Source: an uncultured Lentisphaeraceae bacterium
GTDB taxonomy: Bacteria; Verrucomicrobiota; Kiritimatiellia; RFP12; DVOR01
Assembly (NCBI GenBank): GCA_949289005.1
Contig: CASEMQ010000070.1
Location: 1 to 64,000, forward strand
Length of the DNA stretch: 64,000 bases
Direction of reading: 5' to 3'
Part shown: one piece after another, positions 45,203 through 53,845 of the stretch
Numbering within the stretch: the first letter of the stretch is position 1
Layout: each line of letters begins with the position of its first letter
Translations under genes and position numbers: made by a program
The notes under the pieces: model-generated
Seen by the model: only the letters and a program-made list of their open reading frames with translations
Databases searched by the model: none
Told to the model about the DNA's origin: nothing

Positions 45203-46005
45203 GGTGCGCTTCGTATCATAACCACTCCGTCTTCAGCGATGGCGCGGACACGCCCGCCGAATTGGTGCGTCAGGCCATCGCGCGGGGGGTGGACATCCTG
45301 GGCGTTTCCGACCACTATTATCGCGAAGGCCCCGGGGCGATGTCCGCACCCGACTGGGCGTTGCGCCCCGACCGCGAGGCGGACTATTTCGAGACGCTTC
45401 GCGCCTTGGCCGCGGAGTCGCCCATCGAGGTGCGCGTGGGACTGGAGTTCGATTGGCTGGAGGGTTCGGCCGCCTGGTTGGCCGGACCGGCGCGCGACCC
45501 GAGATTGGATTACGCCATCGGCTCGGTTCATTTCATTGGCCGGCAGACCATCGACACCGACCGGGACTTTTGGTTGGCACGTTCGCAGGACGAGGTAAAC
45601 GCGTTGTACCGCCGCTATTGGTGCGCCGTGCGCGACATGGCCGAAAGCGGGCTCTTTGACATCGCCGGCCATCTGGACCTGGTCAAGAAGTTCGCCGTGT
45701 ATCCCACGTGCGACCTGACGCCGGAAATCCGCGACGCGCTGGATGCCGTGAAAGCCTCCGGCATGGTGGTGGAACTCAACACGGCGGGGTGGGTGAAAGA
45801 TTGCCGCGAGTGCTATCCCGGCGAGGCCATCCTGCGCGCCTGCTTCCGCCGCGAAATCCCTGTCACCGTCTCTGCCGACGCGCACCGTGCCGATCGCCTG
45901 TGCGCGGACTTCGGGCGCGCCTATGATTTGCTTGCGCGTGTCGGCTATCGTTCGCTTGTCCGTTTCCGCGGGCGCGAGCGTTTCGTCGATCCGTTGGAAC
46001 CCTAA
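45199..46005 (+). CDS. PHP-domain phosphatase, histidinol-phosphatase type
   Basis: 268 residues; ATG overlaps the rnr stop. PHP-domain metal ligands are visible: HNHSVFSDG at 7-15, SDHYY near 36, EFDW near 82, H near 115 in GSVHFIG, H154 in AGHLDLVKKF, and SADAHRADRLC near 226. Histidinol-phosphatases of the HisK type have this layout and convert histidinol phosphate to histidinol in histidine synthesis. A general PHP phosphoesterase is the alternative, since no other his genes are near. The gene is read with rnr and lies 11 nt before rseP. Confidence 0.87.
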   Translation: MRCASYHNHSVFSDGADTPAELVRQAIARGVDILGVSDHYYREGPGAMSAPDWALRPDREADYFETLRALAAESPIEVRVGLEFDWLEGSAAWLAGPARDPRLDYAIGSVHFIGRQTIDTDRDFWLARSQDEVNALYRRYWCAVRDMAESGLFDIAGHLDLVKKFAVYPTCDLTPEIRDALDAVKASGMVVELNTAGWVKDCRECYPGEAILRACFRREIPVTVSADAHRADRLCADFGRAYDLLARVGYRSLVRFRGRERFVDPLEP

Positions 46006-46016
46006 GTGAGCGTTTT

Positions 46017-47420
46017 ATGTCTGCCTATTTGCTTTGGCCGTTGTCGTTTTTGCTTGCGCTTGTCCTTTTCAGTCTAGCCGTTTTCATCCATGAGCTGGGG
46101 CATTTTCTCGCGGCGCGTTGGTTGGGGTTGCGGGCGGATGTCTTCTCCATCGGCTTCGGCCCGGCCCTGTGGAAGCGCACCGTGCGCGGGACGGAAATCC
46201 GCATTTCGGCCATCCCCTTCGGTGGCTATGTCTCCCTGCCGCAGTTGGACCCCGAGGGCATGAAGGGCATCCAGGGCGAGCATGGCGAGGAGACGCTTCC
46301 GCCTGCCGCCCCTTGGAAACGTGTCATCGTTGCCTTCGCCGGCCCCTTCGGCAACTTGGTGTTGGCGTTTGTCTGCGCGGTCGCGATTGCCTGCTTTGCG
46401 CCGGAGGATGCCACGGGCGCCTCCACCACGGTGGGCTACGTGGAGACGGACTCGGCTGCCGACAGGGCCGGGCTCTGCGTGGGCGACCGCATCCTTGCCG
46501 TCAATGGCAACGCCGTACGGTCGTGGAGCGACTTCCTGGTGGAGAGTTATCTGGGCGGGGACACAAACGCCACGGTCACGCTCGCCATCGATCGCGCGGG
46601 CGAGCCGATGGAACTCGCCGCCACGCTCGATACGCGCCTCTCGCCCGACGAGTCCATTTACGTCATCGGTGGGGTGCACCCCGGCCCGTTGTCGCTGGGC
46701 GTGGGCTCCGTCGTCCCCGACTCGCCCGCGGACAAGGCGGGGTTGCGCCGCGGCGACGTCATCCTCACCATCGATGGCAAACCCTTCGAGCGCATCGAGC
46801 AACTTACCGACCGCGCGGATCCCCGGGCTTCCGTGACGCTTGCCGTGCGCACGCTTGCCGAGCCGACCGCCGACCCGCGCGAACTCACCCTCGTGCCTGA
46901 GGTGTTGCCCGCGCTCCCCGGCGAGGAGGATCCGCCGCCGCGCCTGGGCATCGTGGTGGGCATGTTCGGGCAGGGGCGCTTCCAGTGGATGGCCGAGCGT
47001 GGCGTCTGGGCGCAACTCCGCGCCGACGCGATGGGTGTCTTCCGCGTGTTGGAGGCGCTCTGCGCGCCCAAGGCGGAAGGCGAGGCCGGGCGCGCGGCCT
47101 CCGGCCTCGGCGGCCCCATCATGATTTTCGGCCTCTTTGTGCAGGTGGTGCAGACGGGGCTGTGGGCGAGCTTGGGCTTCCTGCGACTGATTTGCGTGAA
47201 CCTTGCGCTGCTCAACCTGCTGCCGTTGCCGGTGCTCGATGGCGGGCACATCCTTTTCGCCCTCTACGCGACGATCTTTCGTCGCGAGGCCCCGGCCAAG
47301 GTCATCAACATCCTCACCAACGTCTTCGTTTGGGTGCTCATCGGCCTCTTCGTGATCCTGATTTACCGCGACTCCATGCGGATGATCGTCCCCTTCTTCA
47401 AGAGCCTGATCGCGGGGTAA
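46017..47420 (+). CDS. rseP: Site-2 intramembrane metalloprotease RseP
   Basis: 467 residues. An intramembrane zinc protease that cleaves anti-sigma factors and leftover signal peptides in the envelope stress response. The first helix holds the zinc motif HELGH at 25-29, and the last part holds LDGGH (about 407-411), which supplies the third ligand. Two PDZ domains lie between (about 135-220, DRAGLCVGDRILAVNG; about 225-300, DKAGLRRGDVILTIDG), as in the E. coli protein. Membrane helices at about 5-30, 100-125, 370-400 and 430-455. It is followed 7 nt later by ispG, a neighbour pair (with dxr or ispG) common in many bacteria, which supports the call. Confidence 0.95.
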   Translation: MSAYLLWPLSFLLALVLFSLAVFIHELGHFLAARWLGLRADVFSIGFGPALWKRTVRGTEIRISAIPFGGYVSLPQLDPEGMKGIQGEHGEETLPPAAPWKRVIVAFAGPFGNLVLAFVCAVAIACFAPEDATGASTTVGYVETDSAADRAGLCVGDRILAVNGNAVRSWSDFLVESYLGGDTNATVTLAIDRAGEPMELAATLDTRLSPDESIYVIGGVHPGPLSLGVGSVVPDSPADKAGLRRGDVILTIDGKPFERIEQLTDRADPRASVTLAVRTLAEPTADPRELTLVPEVLPALPGEEDPPPRLGIVVGMFGQGRFQWMAERGVWAQLRADAMGVFRVLEALCAPKAEGEAGRAASGLGGPIMIFGLFVQVVQTGLWASLGFLRLICVNLALLNLLPLPVLDGGHILFALYATIFRREAPAKVINILTNVFVWVLIGLFVILIYRDSMRMIVPFFKSLIAG

Positions 47421-47427
47421 GGTTACG

Positions 47428-48504
47428 ATGACCACGCGCACGCAGACCCGTCAAATCCATGTCGGCCCGGTCGCTGTCGGCGGCGGCGCGCCCGTCTCCG
47501 TCCAAACCATGGCCAACGTGCCCACCGCCGACGTCGCGGCCGTCCTCCGCCAAATCGACCGCGCGGCGGAGTTGGGGTGCGACATCTTCCGCGTGGCGGT
47601 TCCCGACGCCCAAGCCGCCGAGGCGCTCCGCACGCTCTGCGCGAAGAGCAAACTGCCGCTCGTTGCGGACATCCATTTCGATTATCGCCTGGCCTTGGCC
47701 GCCATCTCGGCCGGTATCGCCGCGCTCCGGATCAACCCCGGCAACATCGGTGGCCCCGAACGCGTACGCGCCGTGGTCGAGGCCGCGCGCCCGCGCCGCA
47801 TCCCCATCCGCATCGGCGTGAACGGCGGCTCACTCGAAAAGCCCCTGCTCGCGAAATATGGCTCGGCCACGCCGGAGGCGCTGGTGGAAAGCGCGCTCGG
47901 GCACGTCCGCCTTCTCGAGGCGCTGGACTATCGCGAAATCAAGATTTCCGTCAAAGCCTCCGACATCCTCCGCACCCTCGCGGCCTATCGTCTCCTCGCC
48001 GCGCGCGTGGATTATCCCCTGCACCTGGGGCTGACCGAGGCGGGAACGGCCCTCCGTGGCACGGTCACCTCGTGCGTCGCGCTTTCGCGGCTTCTGGAAG
48101 ATGGCCTCGGCGACACGCTCCGTGTCTCCCTTACGGCGCCCATCGAGCAAGAGGTGCGCGTGGGTGTGGAATTGCTGCGCGCGTGCGGCCTGCGTGCTCC
48201 CGGCGCGTGGGTGACCAGCTGCCCAACGTGCGGCCGCACGCAGGTGGATGTCCAGGTCGCCGCCGAACGCGTCTCCGACGCGCTCGAGACCTTCTATCGC
48301 GCGCATCCTGCCGCCAAACGCCTCCATGTCGCGGTGATGGGCTGCGTGGTCAACGGCCCGGGCGAGGCGCGCGAGGCTGACCTGGCCCTCTGCGGCGGGC
48401 GCAACGTCTTCGCGCTCTATCGCCGCGGGGAGCCCTTGGGCACCTTGCCGGCCGAGGAGGCCGTCGCGGCCCTCCTCCGCTTGGTCGCGGAGGAGGCTTT
48501 GTGA
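47428..48504 (+). CDS. ispG: 4-hydroxy-3-methylbut-2-en-1-yl diphosphate synthase
   Basis: 358 residues. The iron-sulfur enzyme that makes HMBPP in the non-mevalonate (MEP) isoprenoid pathway. The TIM-barrel part starts with VSVQTMANVPTADV and contains DIHFDYRLAL near 84 and LRINPGNIGG near 99. The C-terminal part has the 4Fe-4S cysteines in SCPTCGRTQVD (near 265-275) and GCVVNGPGEA near 307, a conserved Glu following. This is the short bacterial form. Its presence indicates isoprenoid synthesis by the MEP route. The end overlaps a GTG start of the next gene (GTGA). Confidence 0.96.
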   Translation: MTTRTQTRQIHVGPVAVGGGAPVSVQTMANVPTADVAAVLRQIDRAAELGCDIFRVAVPDAQAAEALRTLCAKSKLPLVADIHFDYRLALAAISAGIAALRINPGNIGGPERVRAVVEAARPRRIPIRIGVNGGSLEKPLLAKYGSATPEALVESALGHVRLLEALDYREIKISVKASDILRTLAAYRLLAARVDYPLHLGLTEAGTALRGTVTSCVALSRLLEDGLGDTLRVSLTAPIEQEVRVGVELLRACGLRAPGAWVTSCPTCGRTQVDVQVAAERVSDALETFYRAHPAAKRLHVAVMGCVVNGPGEAREADLALCGGRNVFALYRRGEPLGTLPAEEAVAALLRLVAEEAL

Positions 48505-49217
48505 GCCCCATGCCCCGCGTTTTGGTCATCGCGCCCACCTACAACGAGCGCGAAAACATCGCGACCTTCGCCGCCGCCGTCTTGGAATCCCTGCCCGCGG
48601 CCGACCTCCTCGTCGTCGACGACGCCTCGCCCGACGGCACGGGCGACCTGGCCGAGGCGTTGGCGCGGCGCTCGCCGCGGGTGTGCCTCCTGCGCCGCCG
48701 CGCGAAGGCCGGCTTGGGGCGCGCCTACCTCGCCGGCTTCCGCCATGCCCTCGCCCGCGATTACACCCATATCGTGCAGATGGATGCCGACTTTTCGCAC
48801 GACCCCAAGGAATTGCCACGACTGATCGCCGCCACGGCCGAGGCCGACCTGGTGCTTGGCTCGCGCTACAGCGCCGGCGGCATCCGTGTCCTCAACTGGC
48901 CGCTTCGCCGCCTCATGCTCAGCTATGGCGCCAGCCTCTATGTGCGCCTCTTGACGCGCCTTCCCGTCATGGATCCCACCGGCGGCTACAAATGCTTCCG
49001 CCGCGAGGTGTTGCAGGCCATCCTCCGCGGCCCCATCGCCGCCGAGGGCTACGCCTTCCAAATCGAGACCACCTACCACGCGTGGCGGCGCGGCTTCCGC
49101 ATCAAGGAAATCCCCATCGTTTTCGCCGACCGTGCGGCCGGCGTCTCCAAGATGTCCCTGGCCATCGCCCGCGAGGCCGTTCTTCTCGTCCTGCGCCTGG
49201 CCCTCCGCCATCGTTGA
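48501..49217 (+). CDS. Dpm1-like polyprenyl-phosphate glycosyltransferase (GT2)
   Basis: 238 residues from GTG 48501 (ATG 48510 is the alternative start). A GT-A fold of family 2: VIAPTYNERENI near 8, VVDDASPDGTGDLA near 39, MDADFSHDPKEL near 93, GSRYSAGG near 117 and FQIETTYHAWRRGF near 185. The polyprenol-phosphate mannose or glucose synthases share this pattern, using GDP-mannose to charge a lipid carrier. Sugar donor and lipid acceptor cannot be read. No C-terminal membrane helix is present, so it is the short form. It ends the rnr-to-ispG run; the following gene has its own promoter. Confidence 0.88.
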   Translation: MSPMPRVLVIAPTYNERENIATFAAAVLESLPAADLLVVDDASPDGTGDLAEALARRSPRVCLLRRRAKAGLGRAYLAGFRHALARDYTHIVQMDADFSHDPKELPRLIAATAEADLVLGSRYSAGGIRVLNWPLRRLMLSYGASLYVRLLTRLPVMDPTGGYKCFRREVLQAILRGPIAAEGYAFQIETTYHAWRRGFRIKEIPIVFADRAAGVSKMSLAIAREAVLLVLRLALRHR

Positions 49218-49341
49218 CCGCCCCGCACGGGGTGAAGCGACCGATGGCGCGCACGGTCTTCCAAGCCGAATGGTGTCTTGGTTGTCCGCAACGGCGTTTC
49301 CACGGACAGCATGGGAGTGTGCTCGGCGTCCCCGCTCGATG

Positions 49342-49350
49342 TGGTAAAAT
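49342..49350 (+). promoter_or_regulatory. Extended -10 promoter of the HD-domain gene (leaderless)
   Basis: ATGTGG-TAAAAT, hexamer at 49345-49350; the ATG follows after 7 nt. Part of the shared ATGTGGTA group. Confidence 0.65.
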
Positions 49351-49357
49351 GGGGCGC

Positions 49358-50143
49358 ATGAAAACGGATGCGATCGAGGCGGTGTTTGAGCGGTATTGCG
49401 CGGGTTTCCCGCGCGAGGACATGGTTGTGCTGAAGATTGAGCACACGCGGCGCGTGGCGGCGAACGCGCGGCAGATCATGGAGGGGGAAGGGTTCCCCGA
49501 GCGTTTGCGGGGGCCGGGGATGGCGGCGGCGTGGTGGCATGACGTGGGGCGCTTCCCGCAGTTCACGAAGTATCACACGTTCAGCGACCGGGTGAGCGTG
49601 AATCACGCGTTGATGAGTTGCGCGGAGGTGTTGCGGTTGGGGTGGCTGGATGGGTGCGAGCCGTGGGAGCGGAACGCGGTGTTGCGCGCCATCGAGTGCC
49701 ACAATCTGCGGGATTTGCCCTCGGGGCTTTCGGCGGATGAGTCGCCTTTGGCGCAGGTGGTGCGCGACGCGGACAAGCTGGACATTCTGACGGTGTTGGA
49801 TCGGGCCATCGCGACCGATTACCTGCCGTCGCATCCGGAGGTTTACTGGGGGCTGCCTTTCCGCGCGCCGCCTTCGGCGAAGGTGGTGGCGGCGATTGAG
49901 CGGGGGGAGAGCGTGGATTATGCGGACATCACGAGTTTCGCGGACTTTGTCTTCATTCAGCTGGCGTGGTGCAACGGGGGCTTTGCCTTTGGGGAGAGCC
50001 GGCGTCTGGCGTTGGCGCGGGGGGAGGTGCGGATCCGCCGGGAGTATCTAAAGACGCTCGTGGCGGGGGAGGATGCGGTGATCGACCGGTGTTGCGACAT
50101 CGCGGAGGCGGCGTTGCGGGAAGGGGGGCGGCATGGCGCGTAA
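49358..50143 (+). CDS. HD-domain phosphohydrolase of unknown substrate
   Basis: 261 residues. The HD motif set is complete: H in KIEHTRRVAANA near 29, WWHDVGRFPQF near 68-78 (the HD doublet), H near 95 in NHALMSC, and DADKLDI near 147 (the last Asp). A conserved tail with EYLKTLVAGEDAVIDRCCDIAE ends the protein. Such single-domain HD proteins hydrolyse nucleotides or phosphate esters, but the substrate is not predictable. No Shine-Dalgarno is seen before ATG 49358; the promoter is almost touching the start codon. The end overlaps the membrane nuclease gene by 11 bases. Confidence 0.82.
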   Translation: MKTDAIEAVFERYCAGFPREDMVVLKIEHTRRVAANARQIMEGEGFPERLRGPGMAAAWWHDVGRFPQFTKYHTFSDRVSVNHALMSCAEVLRLGWLDGCEPWERNAVLRAIECHNLRDLPSGLSADESPLAQVVRDADKLDILTVLDRAIATDYLPSHPEVYWGLPFRAPPSAKVVAAIERGESVDYADITSFADFVFIQLAWCNGGFAFGESRRLALARGEVRIRREYLKTLVAGEDAVIDRCCDIAEAALREGGRHGA

Positions 50144-51122
50144 GACGCGGGGCGCGCCCAAGCGGCGTTGGTTGACGCCCGGTCGGGTTTTCGGCGGGGT
50201 CGCGGTGGCGGCGACGCTGGCTTTCGGCAATTGGTTCGCGCATTTGCCGACGGCGGAGCGCGCGGCGTTCGGGCCGTTCGAGCAGACCTTGGAGGCGTTG
50301 GGGGCGATCACGGCGGACGTGACGGACGCGCTTGGGCTGACGGGGCACGACGTGGCGGTACCGTATGGGAAGACGCCCGCGCCCGGGCCGGCTCCTTTTG
50401 GGTTGCCGCGCGTGGCGGATGCCTCGGTGACGCCCGATGATGTGCGGGTGCTGAAGCGGCAGGGCTATTGGGTGGGTTTTTCGCCATCGATGCACCGGCC
50501 GGTCTGGGCGGCCTATGCGGTGCCCGAGCGCAAGTTGCTGGAGTTCCCGCCGCCGCGGCCGGGCTTTGCCAAGGATGCGCAGGTGAAGGGGTCGCCCGCG
50601 CCGGAGGATTACACAGGGAGCGGTTTTGACCGCGGCCACATGGCGCCGAACTATGCCATCGCCACGCGCTACGGGAAGGCCGCGCAGACGGAGACGTTCC
50701 TGATGACGAACATCGTGCCGCAGGCGCCGGAACTCAACCGGGGGCCGTGGCGCATTTTGGAGCAAATCGTGGCGGACGATCTGCCGGGGGCGGGCGGGGG
50801 AACGGTCTGGGCGGTGGTCTGCGTGGCCCCGGGCGCCCCGGGCGCGCGTCTGCGGCGCGGGGGCGTGCAGGTGCCCAAGGGCTTCGGGATGGTGCTGGCT
50901 GCCGTGCGGGGGGGCAAACTGCGCGCCATCGCCGTCTATATGCCGCAGGAGACGGGCGAGACGAAGCGCCCGCGCTATTGTTTTTGCTCGGTGCGGGAGT
51001 TGGAGCGGCTGACGGGGCTTGACTTTTTCCCCGATTTGCCGCGGGAGCGTCAGGACGCGTTGGAGTTGCCGGAGGCCAACCGCTTTTGGCCGACCCACGC
51101 GTTGCCGGGGCTGGGACAATGA
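50133..51122 (+). CDS. Membrane-anchored DNA/RNA non-specific endonuclease
   Basis: 329 residues. Starts with a basic stretch (MARKTRGAPKRRWLTPG) then one hydrophobic helix (about 18-38), which anchors it so that the nuclease faces the periplasm or stays in the inner membrane. The beta-beta-alpha metal endonuclease (NucA/Serratia type) domain runs from about 85: DRGHM at 166-170 holds the catalytic His169, followed by TNIVPQAPELNRGPWRILE near 189, with the metal-binding Asn. Such enzymes cut DNA and RNA without sequence preference, in nutrient use, defence or DNA uptake. The gene is in an operon with ruvC and an amidase lipoprotein (ATGA overlaps). Confidence 0.88.
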   Translation: MARKTRGAPKRRWLTPGRVFGGVAVAATLAFGNWFAHLPTAERAAFGPFEQTLEALGAITADVTDALGLTGHDVAVPYGKTPAPGPAPFGLPRVADASVTPDDVRVLKRQGYWVGFSPSMHRPVWAAYAVPERKLLEFPPPRPGFAKDAQVKGSPAPEDYTGSGFDRGHMAPNYAIATRYGKAAQTETFLMTNIVPQAPELNRGPWRILEQIVADDLPGAGGGTVWAVVCVAPGAPGARLRRGGVQVPKGFGMVLAAVRGGKLRAIAVYMPQETGETKRPRYCFCSVRELERLTGLDFFPDLPRERQDALELPEANRFWPTHALPGLGQ

Positions 51123-51631
51123 ACCGCGTGCCGCATATCGCGATCGGGTTTGACACCTCGTTGCGCTCGACGGGCATTGGCGTGGTCGTCGCGGAGGGAT
51201 CCGCGCGGCGGGCGCTTTATTACGCGCCGGTGCGCGTGCCGCCCAGCCGCCCCATGTCGGCCGCGTTGGTGGCGTTGGACGCGGAGGTCAATCGCGTGCT
51301 GGATGCCTATTCGCCGACGGAGGCCGCGCTGGAGGGGGTGTTTTACGCCAAGAACGCCCGCACGGCCATGATTTTGTGCCATGCGCGGGGGGTGGTGGTG
51401 GCGGCGTGCGCCAAGCGTGGCATCCCCGTCTGCGAGTATTCGCCGATGGAGGTGAAGCGGGCGGTGACCGGTGTGGGCTCCGCCGAGAAGGCGCAGGTGC
51501 AGGCGATGGTGGCGCGTATCCTGGCGCTGCCCCCGCCCATCCAGAACGACGCCGCCGATGCGCTGGCCATCGCTTTGGCGCACCTGAACAGAGCCTCGGG
51601 TGTCTTGCCCTTCCAACCCAAAACCTTGTGA
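51119..51631 (+). CDS. ruvC: Holliday-junction resolvase RuvC
   Basis: 170 residues; ATG 51119 overlaps the endonuclease stop. Cuts four-way junctions in homologous recombination with RuvA and RuvB (not in window). The RNase H-like fold has acidic residues in order: GFDTSL near 9 (first Asp), ALEGVFYAKNARTA near 67 (Glu), and NDAADALAIALAH near 143 (paired Asp). FDTSL replaces the usual GIDPGL, still with Asp. The length is close to the 173 of E. coli RuvC. An upstream ATG in the same frame is inside the endonuclease and not used. Confidence 0.93.
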   Translation: MNRVPHIAIGFDTSLRSTGIGVVVAEGSARRALYYAPVRVPPSRPMSAALVALDAEVNRVLDAYSPTEAALEGVFYAKNARTAMILCHARGVVVAACAKRGIPVCEYSPMEVKRAVTGVGSAEKAQVQAMVARILALPPPIQNDAADALAIALAHLNRASGVLPFQPKTL

Positions 51632-51636
51632 GTGCC

Positions 51637-52572
51637 ATGAAACGTTTCTGTTTTCCTTGTCTGGTTTGCGCGCTGGCGATGCTCGCCGGGTGTGCGCCCC
51701 GGCCTTATGAACGGACCGCCGCCGCGCTTGGCCTGCCGGAGGCCGGCTGTCGGGTGGAAGGCCGCCTTGTCACCATCGCCGGCGACGGCCACACGCTTGC
51801 CTTCGAGATCGGAAAGCGGCCGGCCGTCGTGGATGGCGTGCGCTATCATCTCAACCGCCCCGCCGGCGCCGAGGGGATTGCCCCCGCCGACGCGGCGCTT
51901 CTGCGGCACGCGCTCGCCGCGCCGGGCACGGACGCCGTCTCTTCCGTGCCGCGCCCCCGCCTGGTTTTGCTTGATGCGGGGCATGGCGGCGCCGACCGCG
52001 GTTGCTCGGTGGGCGACGCCTGGGAAAGCCAGATCACCCTTGCCATCGCCCGGGAGACGCGCCGCCTGTTGGAGGCGGCCGGCGTCCGCGTGCTGATGAC
52101 GCGCGAGGCCGCCAAGGATGAACGCACGCTTGACGACCGCGTCGCCTTGGCCGCCGGCGCGCCGATCGATGCCTTCGTGAGCATCCACGTCAATTCCGCG
52201 GCCAACCCCGCGGCCAAGGGCGTGGAGGTTTTCACGTTGCCCTTGCCCGGGTGCGACGGCACGGCGGCGGATGCCAAGGCGTGGCCGGCGCCGTTGGCGG
52301 GGCAGGCGCATCTGCCGCAGGCCACGCGTCTGGCATTGGCCGTCCAACGTGCCCTGCTCACGCACCCGACGGGGCCGGCCCCGGTCGATCGCGGCGTGCG
52401 GCACGCGCATTTCAAGGTGCTTCGCGACACGCCGGCGCCGGCCATCCTCATCGAGACCGGATTTCTCACCAATGCCGAGGACGCCGCGCGCCTCACCTCG
52501 CCCGAAGGGCGCGCCGTTCTCGCCGCCGCCATCGCCAAGGGTCTCCTTGCCGCCTTTGACGCCGCGCCGTGA
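51637..52572 (+). CDS. N-acetylmuramoyl-L-alanine amidase lipoprotein
   Basis: 311 residues from ATG 51637. A lipoprotein signal (CALAMLAGCAP; lipidated Cys near 19) leads to a short linker domain with QIAGDGHTLAFE-like strands, then an Amidase_3 catalytic domain (about 105-300). Zinc-binding motifs are DAGHGG near 110, the DAWESQITLAIARET segment carrying a Glu near 128, SIHVNSA near 182 and ETGFLTN near 275. Such enzymes cut the amide bond between MurNAc and the stem peptide, for cell separation or remodelling. It starts 5 nt after ruvC and is followed by about 100 bases before the permease genes, with no terminator seen. Confidence 0.9.
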   Translation: MKRFCFPCLVCALAMLAGCAPRPYERTAAALGLPEAGCRVEGRLVTIAGDGHTLAFEIGKRPAVVDGVRYHLNRPAGAEGIAPADAALLRHALAAPGTDAVSSVPRPRLVLLDAGHGGADRGCSVGDAWESQITLAIARETRRLLEAAGVRVLMTREAAKDERTLDDRVALAAGAPIDAFVSIHVNSAANPAAKGVEVFTLPLPGCDGTAADAKAWPAPLAGQAHLPQATRLALAVQRALLTHPTGPAPVDRGVRHAHFKVLRDTPAPAILIETGFLTNAEDAARLTSPEGRAVLAAAIAKGLLAAFDAAP

Positions 52573-52657
52573 CCCATGCCCGGGCCTTCGCCGCAGGGCC
52601 GCGGTGCGCCCGGGGCGCGGCGGGGCGCATTTCCCGGCGCACGGGGTGGGGTGTTTA

Positions 52658-52666
52658 TGGTAAGAT
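52658..52666 (+). promoter_or_regulatory. Extended -10 promoter of the Dpp-type permease operon (leaderless)
   Basis: TGG followed by TAAGAT (52661-52666). The ATG at 52676 is 9 nt downstream, leaving no room for a ribosome site. Confidence 0.6.
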
Positions 52667-52675
52667 TTACGGGTT

Positions 52676-53845
52676 ATGTGGCGATATGTGCTTAGACGGT
52701 TGCTCGAGATGGTGCCCACGACGTTCGGGGTGCTGATGTTGTCGTTTGTCTTGTTCTACGTGGTGGGCGGCTCGCCGGCGCAGACGGTGCTTGGGCAGCA
52801 TGCCACGCAGCGGGCGATCGCGGCCTTCGACGCGGCGAACGGTTATGACTTGCCGCTCTTCTTTGGCAATTGGTACACGGTGGACGCGGTGCGGCGGGCG
52901 CCGGGGGGCGGGACGGAGCTGGCGTTCGCGCTCGGCCCCGGGCGTTATGACTTGGCGGGGGCCACGCGCATCACGTTGCGGGAGGCGAAGACGGGCACGT
53001 TGCGGCAGGTGACGGGGCAGACGGAGGTGGAGGCGCCGGAGGGGTGGAACGTCGTGGCGGCGGAGAATGTGCGGGAGGTGCGCAGGCACACGCGGCATTT
53101 CTTCGACTCGCAGTTCGTGCGGTATCTGAACGGGCTCATCCATCTGGATTTGGGGATGTCGCTGGAGACGAAGCAGCCGGTGACGACGGTGTTGGCGCAG
53201 GGGCTTTTGCCAACGTTGTCGCTGTCGGTGCCGATTTTGTTCTTCGGGGCGACGATCGGGGTGGTGTTGGGGTTGTTGTGCGCGGCTTCGCAGGGGGGCT
53301 TGTTGGACAAGGCGGTGTTGGCGTTCTCGACGTTGTTGATGAGCGTGAACTACGTGGTGTGGATTTTGCTGGGGCAGTTTCTGTTGGGTTTCAAGTGGCC
53401 GGTCTTCCCGATTTGGGGCTACGAGAGCGCGTATTATCTGGTGTTGCCGGTGATTATCGGCGTGGTGAGTTCGTTGGGCATGGATGTGCGGTATTACCGG
53501 ACGGCCATCCTGGACGAGGTCTATCGGCCGTATGTGCGGACGGCGGTCTCGAAGGGGCTTGGGCGGGGTAGGGTGCTCTTTGTGCACGTGTTGCGCAATT
53601 CGCTGATCCCGATCGTGACGTATATCTCGCTGTCGATTCCCTATCTCTTCACGGGGAGCCTCTTGCTGGAGAGTTTCTTTGGCATTCCGGGGCTGGGCAG
53701 CGTGAGCATCAACGCCATCAACTCGGCGGACATGTCGGTGGTGCGGGCGGTGGTCATCTTCGGCGCGTTGATCTATCAGGTGGTCAACCTGCTGACGGAC
53801 ATCGCCTATGGTTGGTTGGATCCGCGCGTGAGGTTTGCGCAATGA
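52676..53845 (+). CDS. dppB: Oligopeptide-type ABC permease, DppB family, with periplasmic insertion
   Basis: 389 residues; the usual DppB length is about 310-340. The first helix (MWRYVLRRLLEMVPTTFGVLML) is canonical. Between helix 1 and the SQFVRYLNGLIHLDLG segment (about 148) lies about 80 extra residues (roughly 62-142) rich in Gly/Thr/Arg (GGTELAFALGPGRYDLAGA), which should form an extra periplasmic domain. The rest has six or so helices and the EAA-type loop around DEVYRPYVRTAVSKGLGRGRVLFVHVLRNSL, which contacts the ATPase. The partner permease follows directly; neither binding protein nor ATPase genes are nearby. Confidence 0.9.
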   Translation: MWRYVLRRLLEMVPTTFGVLMLSFVLFYVVGGSPAQTVLGQHATQRAIAAFDAANGYDLPLFFGNWYTVDAVRRAPGGGTELAFALGPGRYDLAGATRITLREAKTGTLRQVTGQTEVEAPEGWNVVAAENVREVRRHTRHFFDSQFVRYLNGLIHLDLGMSLETKQPVTTVLAQGLLPTLSLSVPILFFGATIGVVLGLLCAASQGGLLDKAVLAFSTLLMSVNYVVWILLGQFLLGFKWPVFPIWGYESAYYLVLPVIIGVVSSLGMDVRYYRTAILDEVYRPYVRTAVSKGLGRGRVLFVHVLRNSLIPIVTYISLSIPYLFTGSLLLESFFGIPGLGSVSINAINSADMSVVRAVVIFGALIYQVVNLLTDIAYGWLDPRVRFAQ

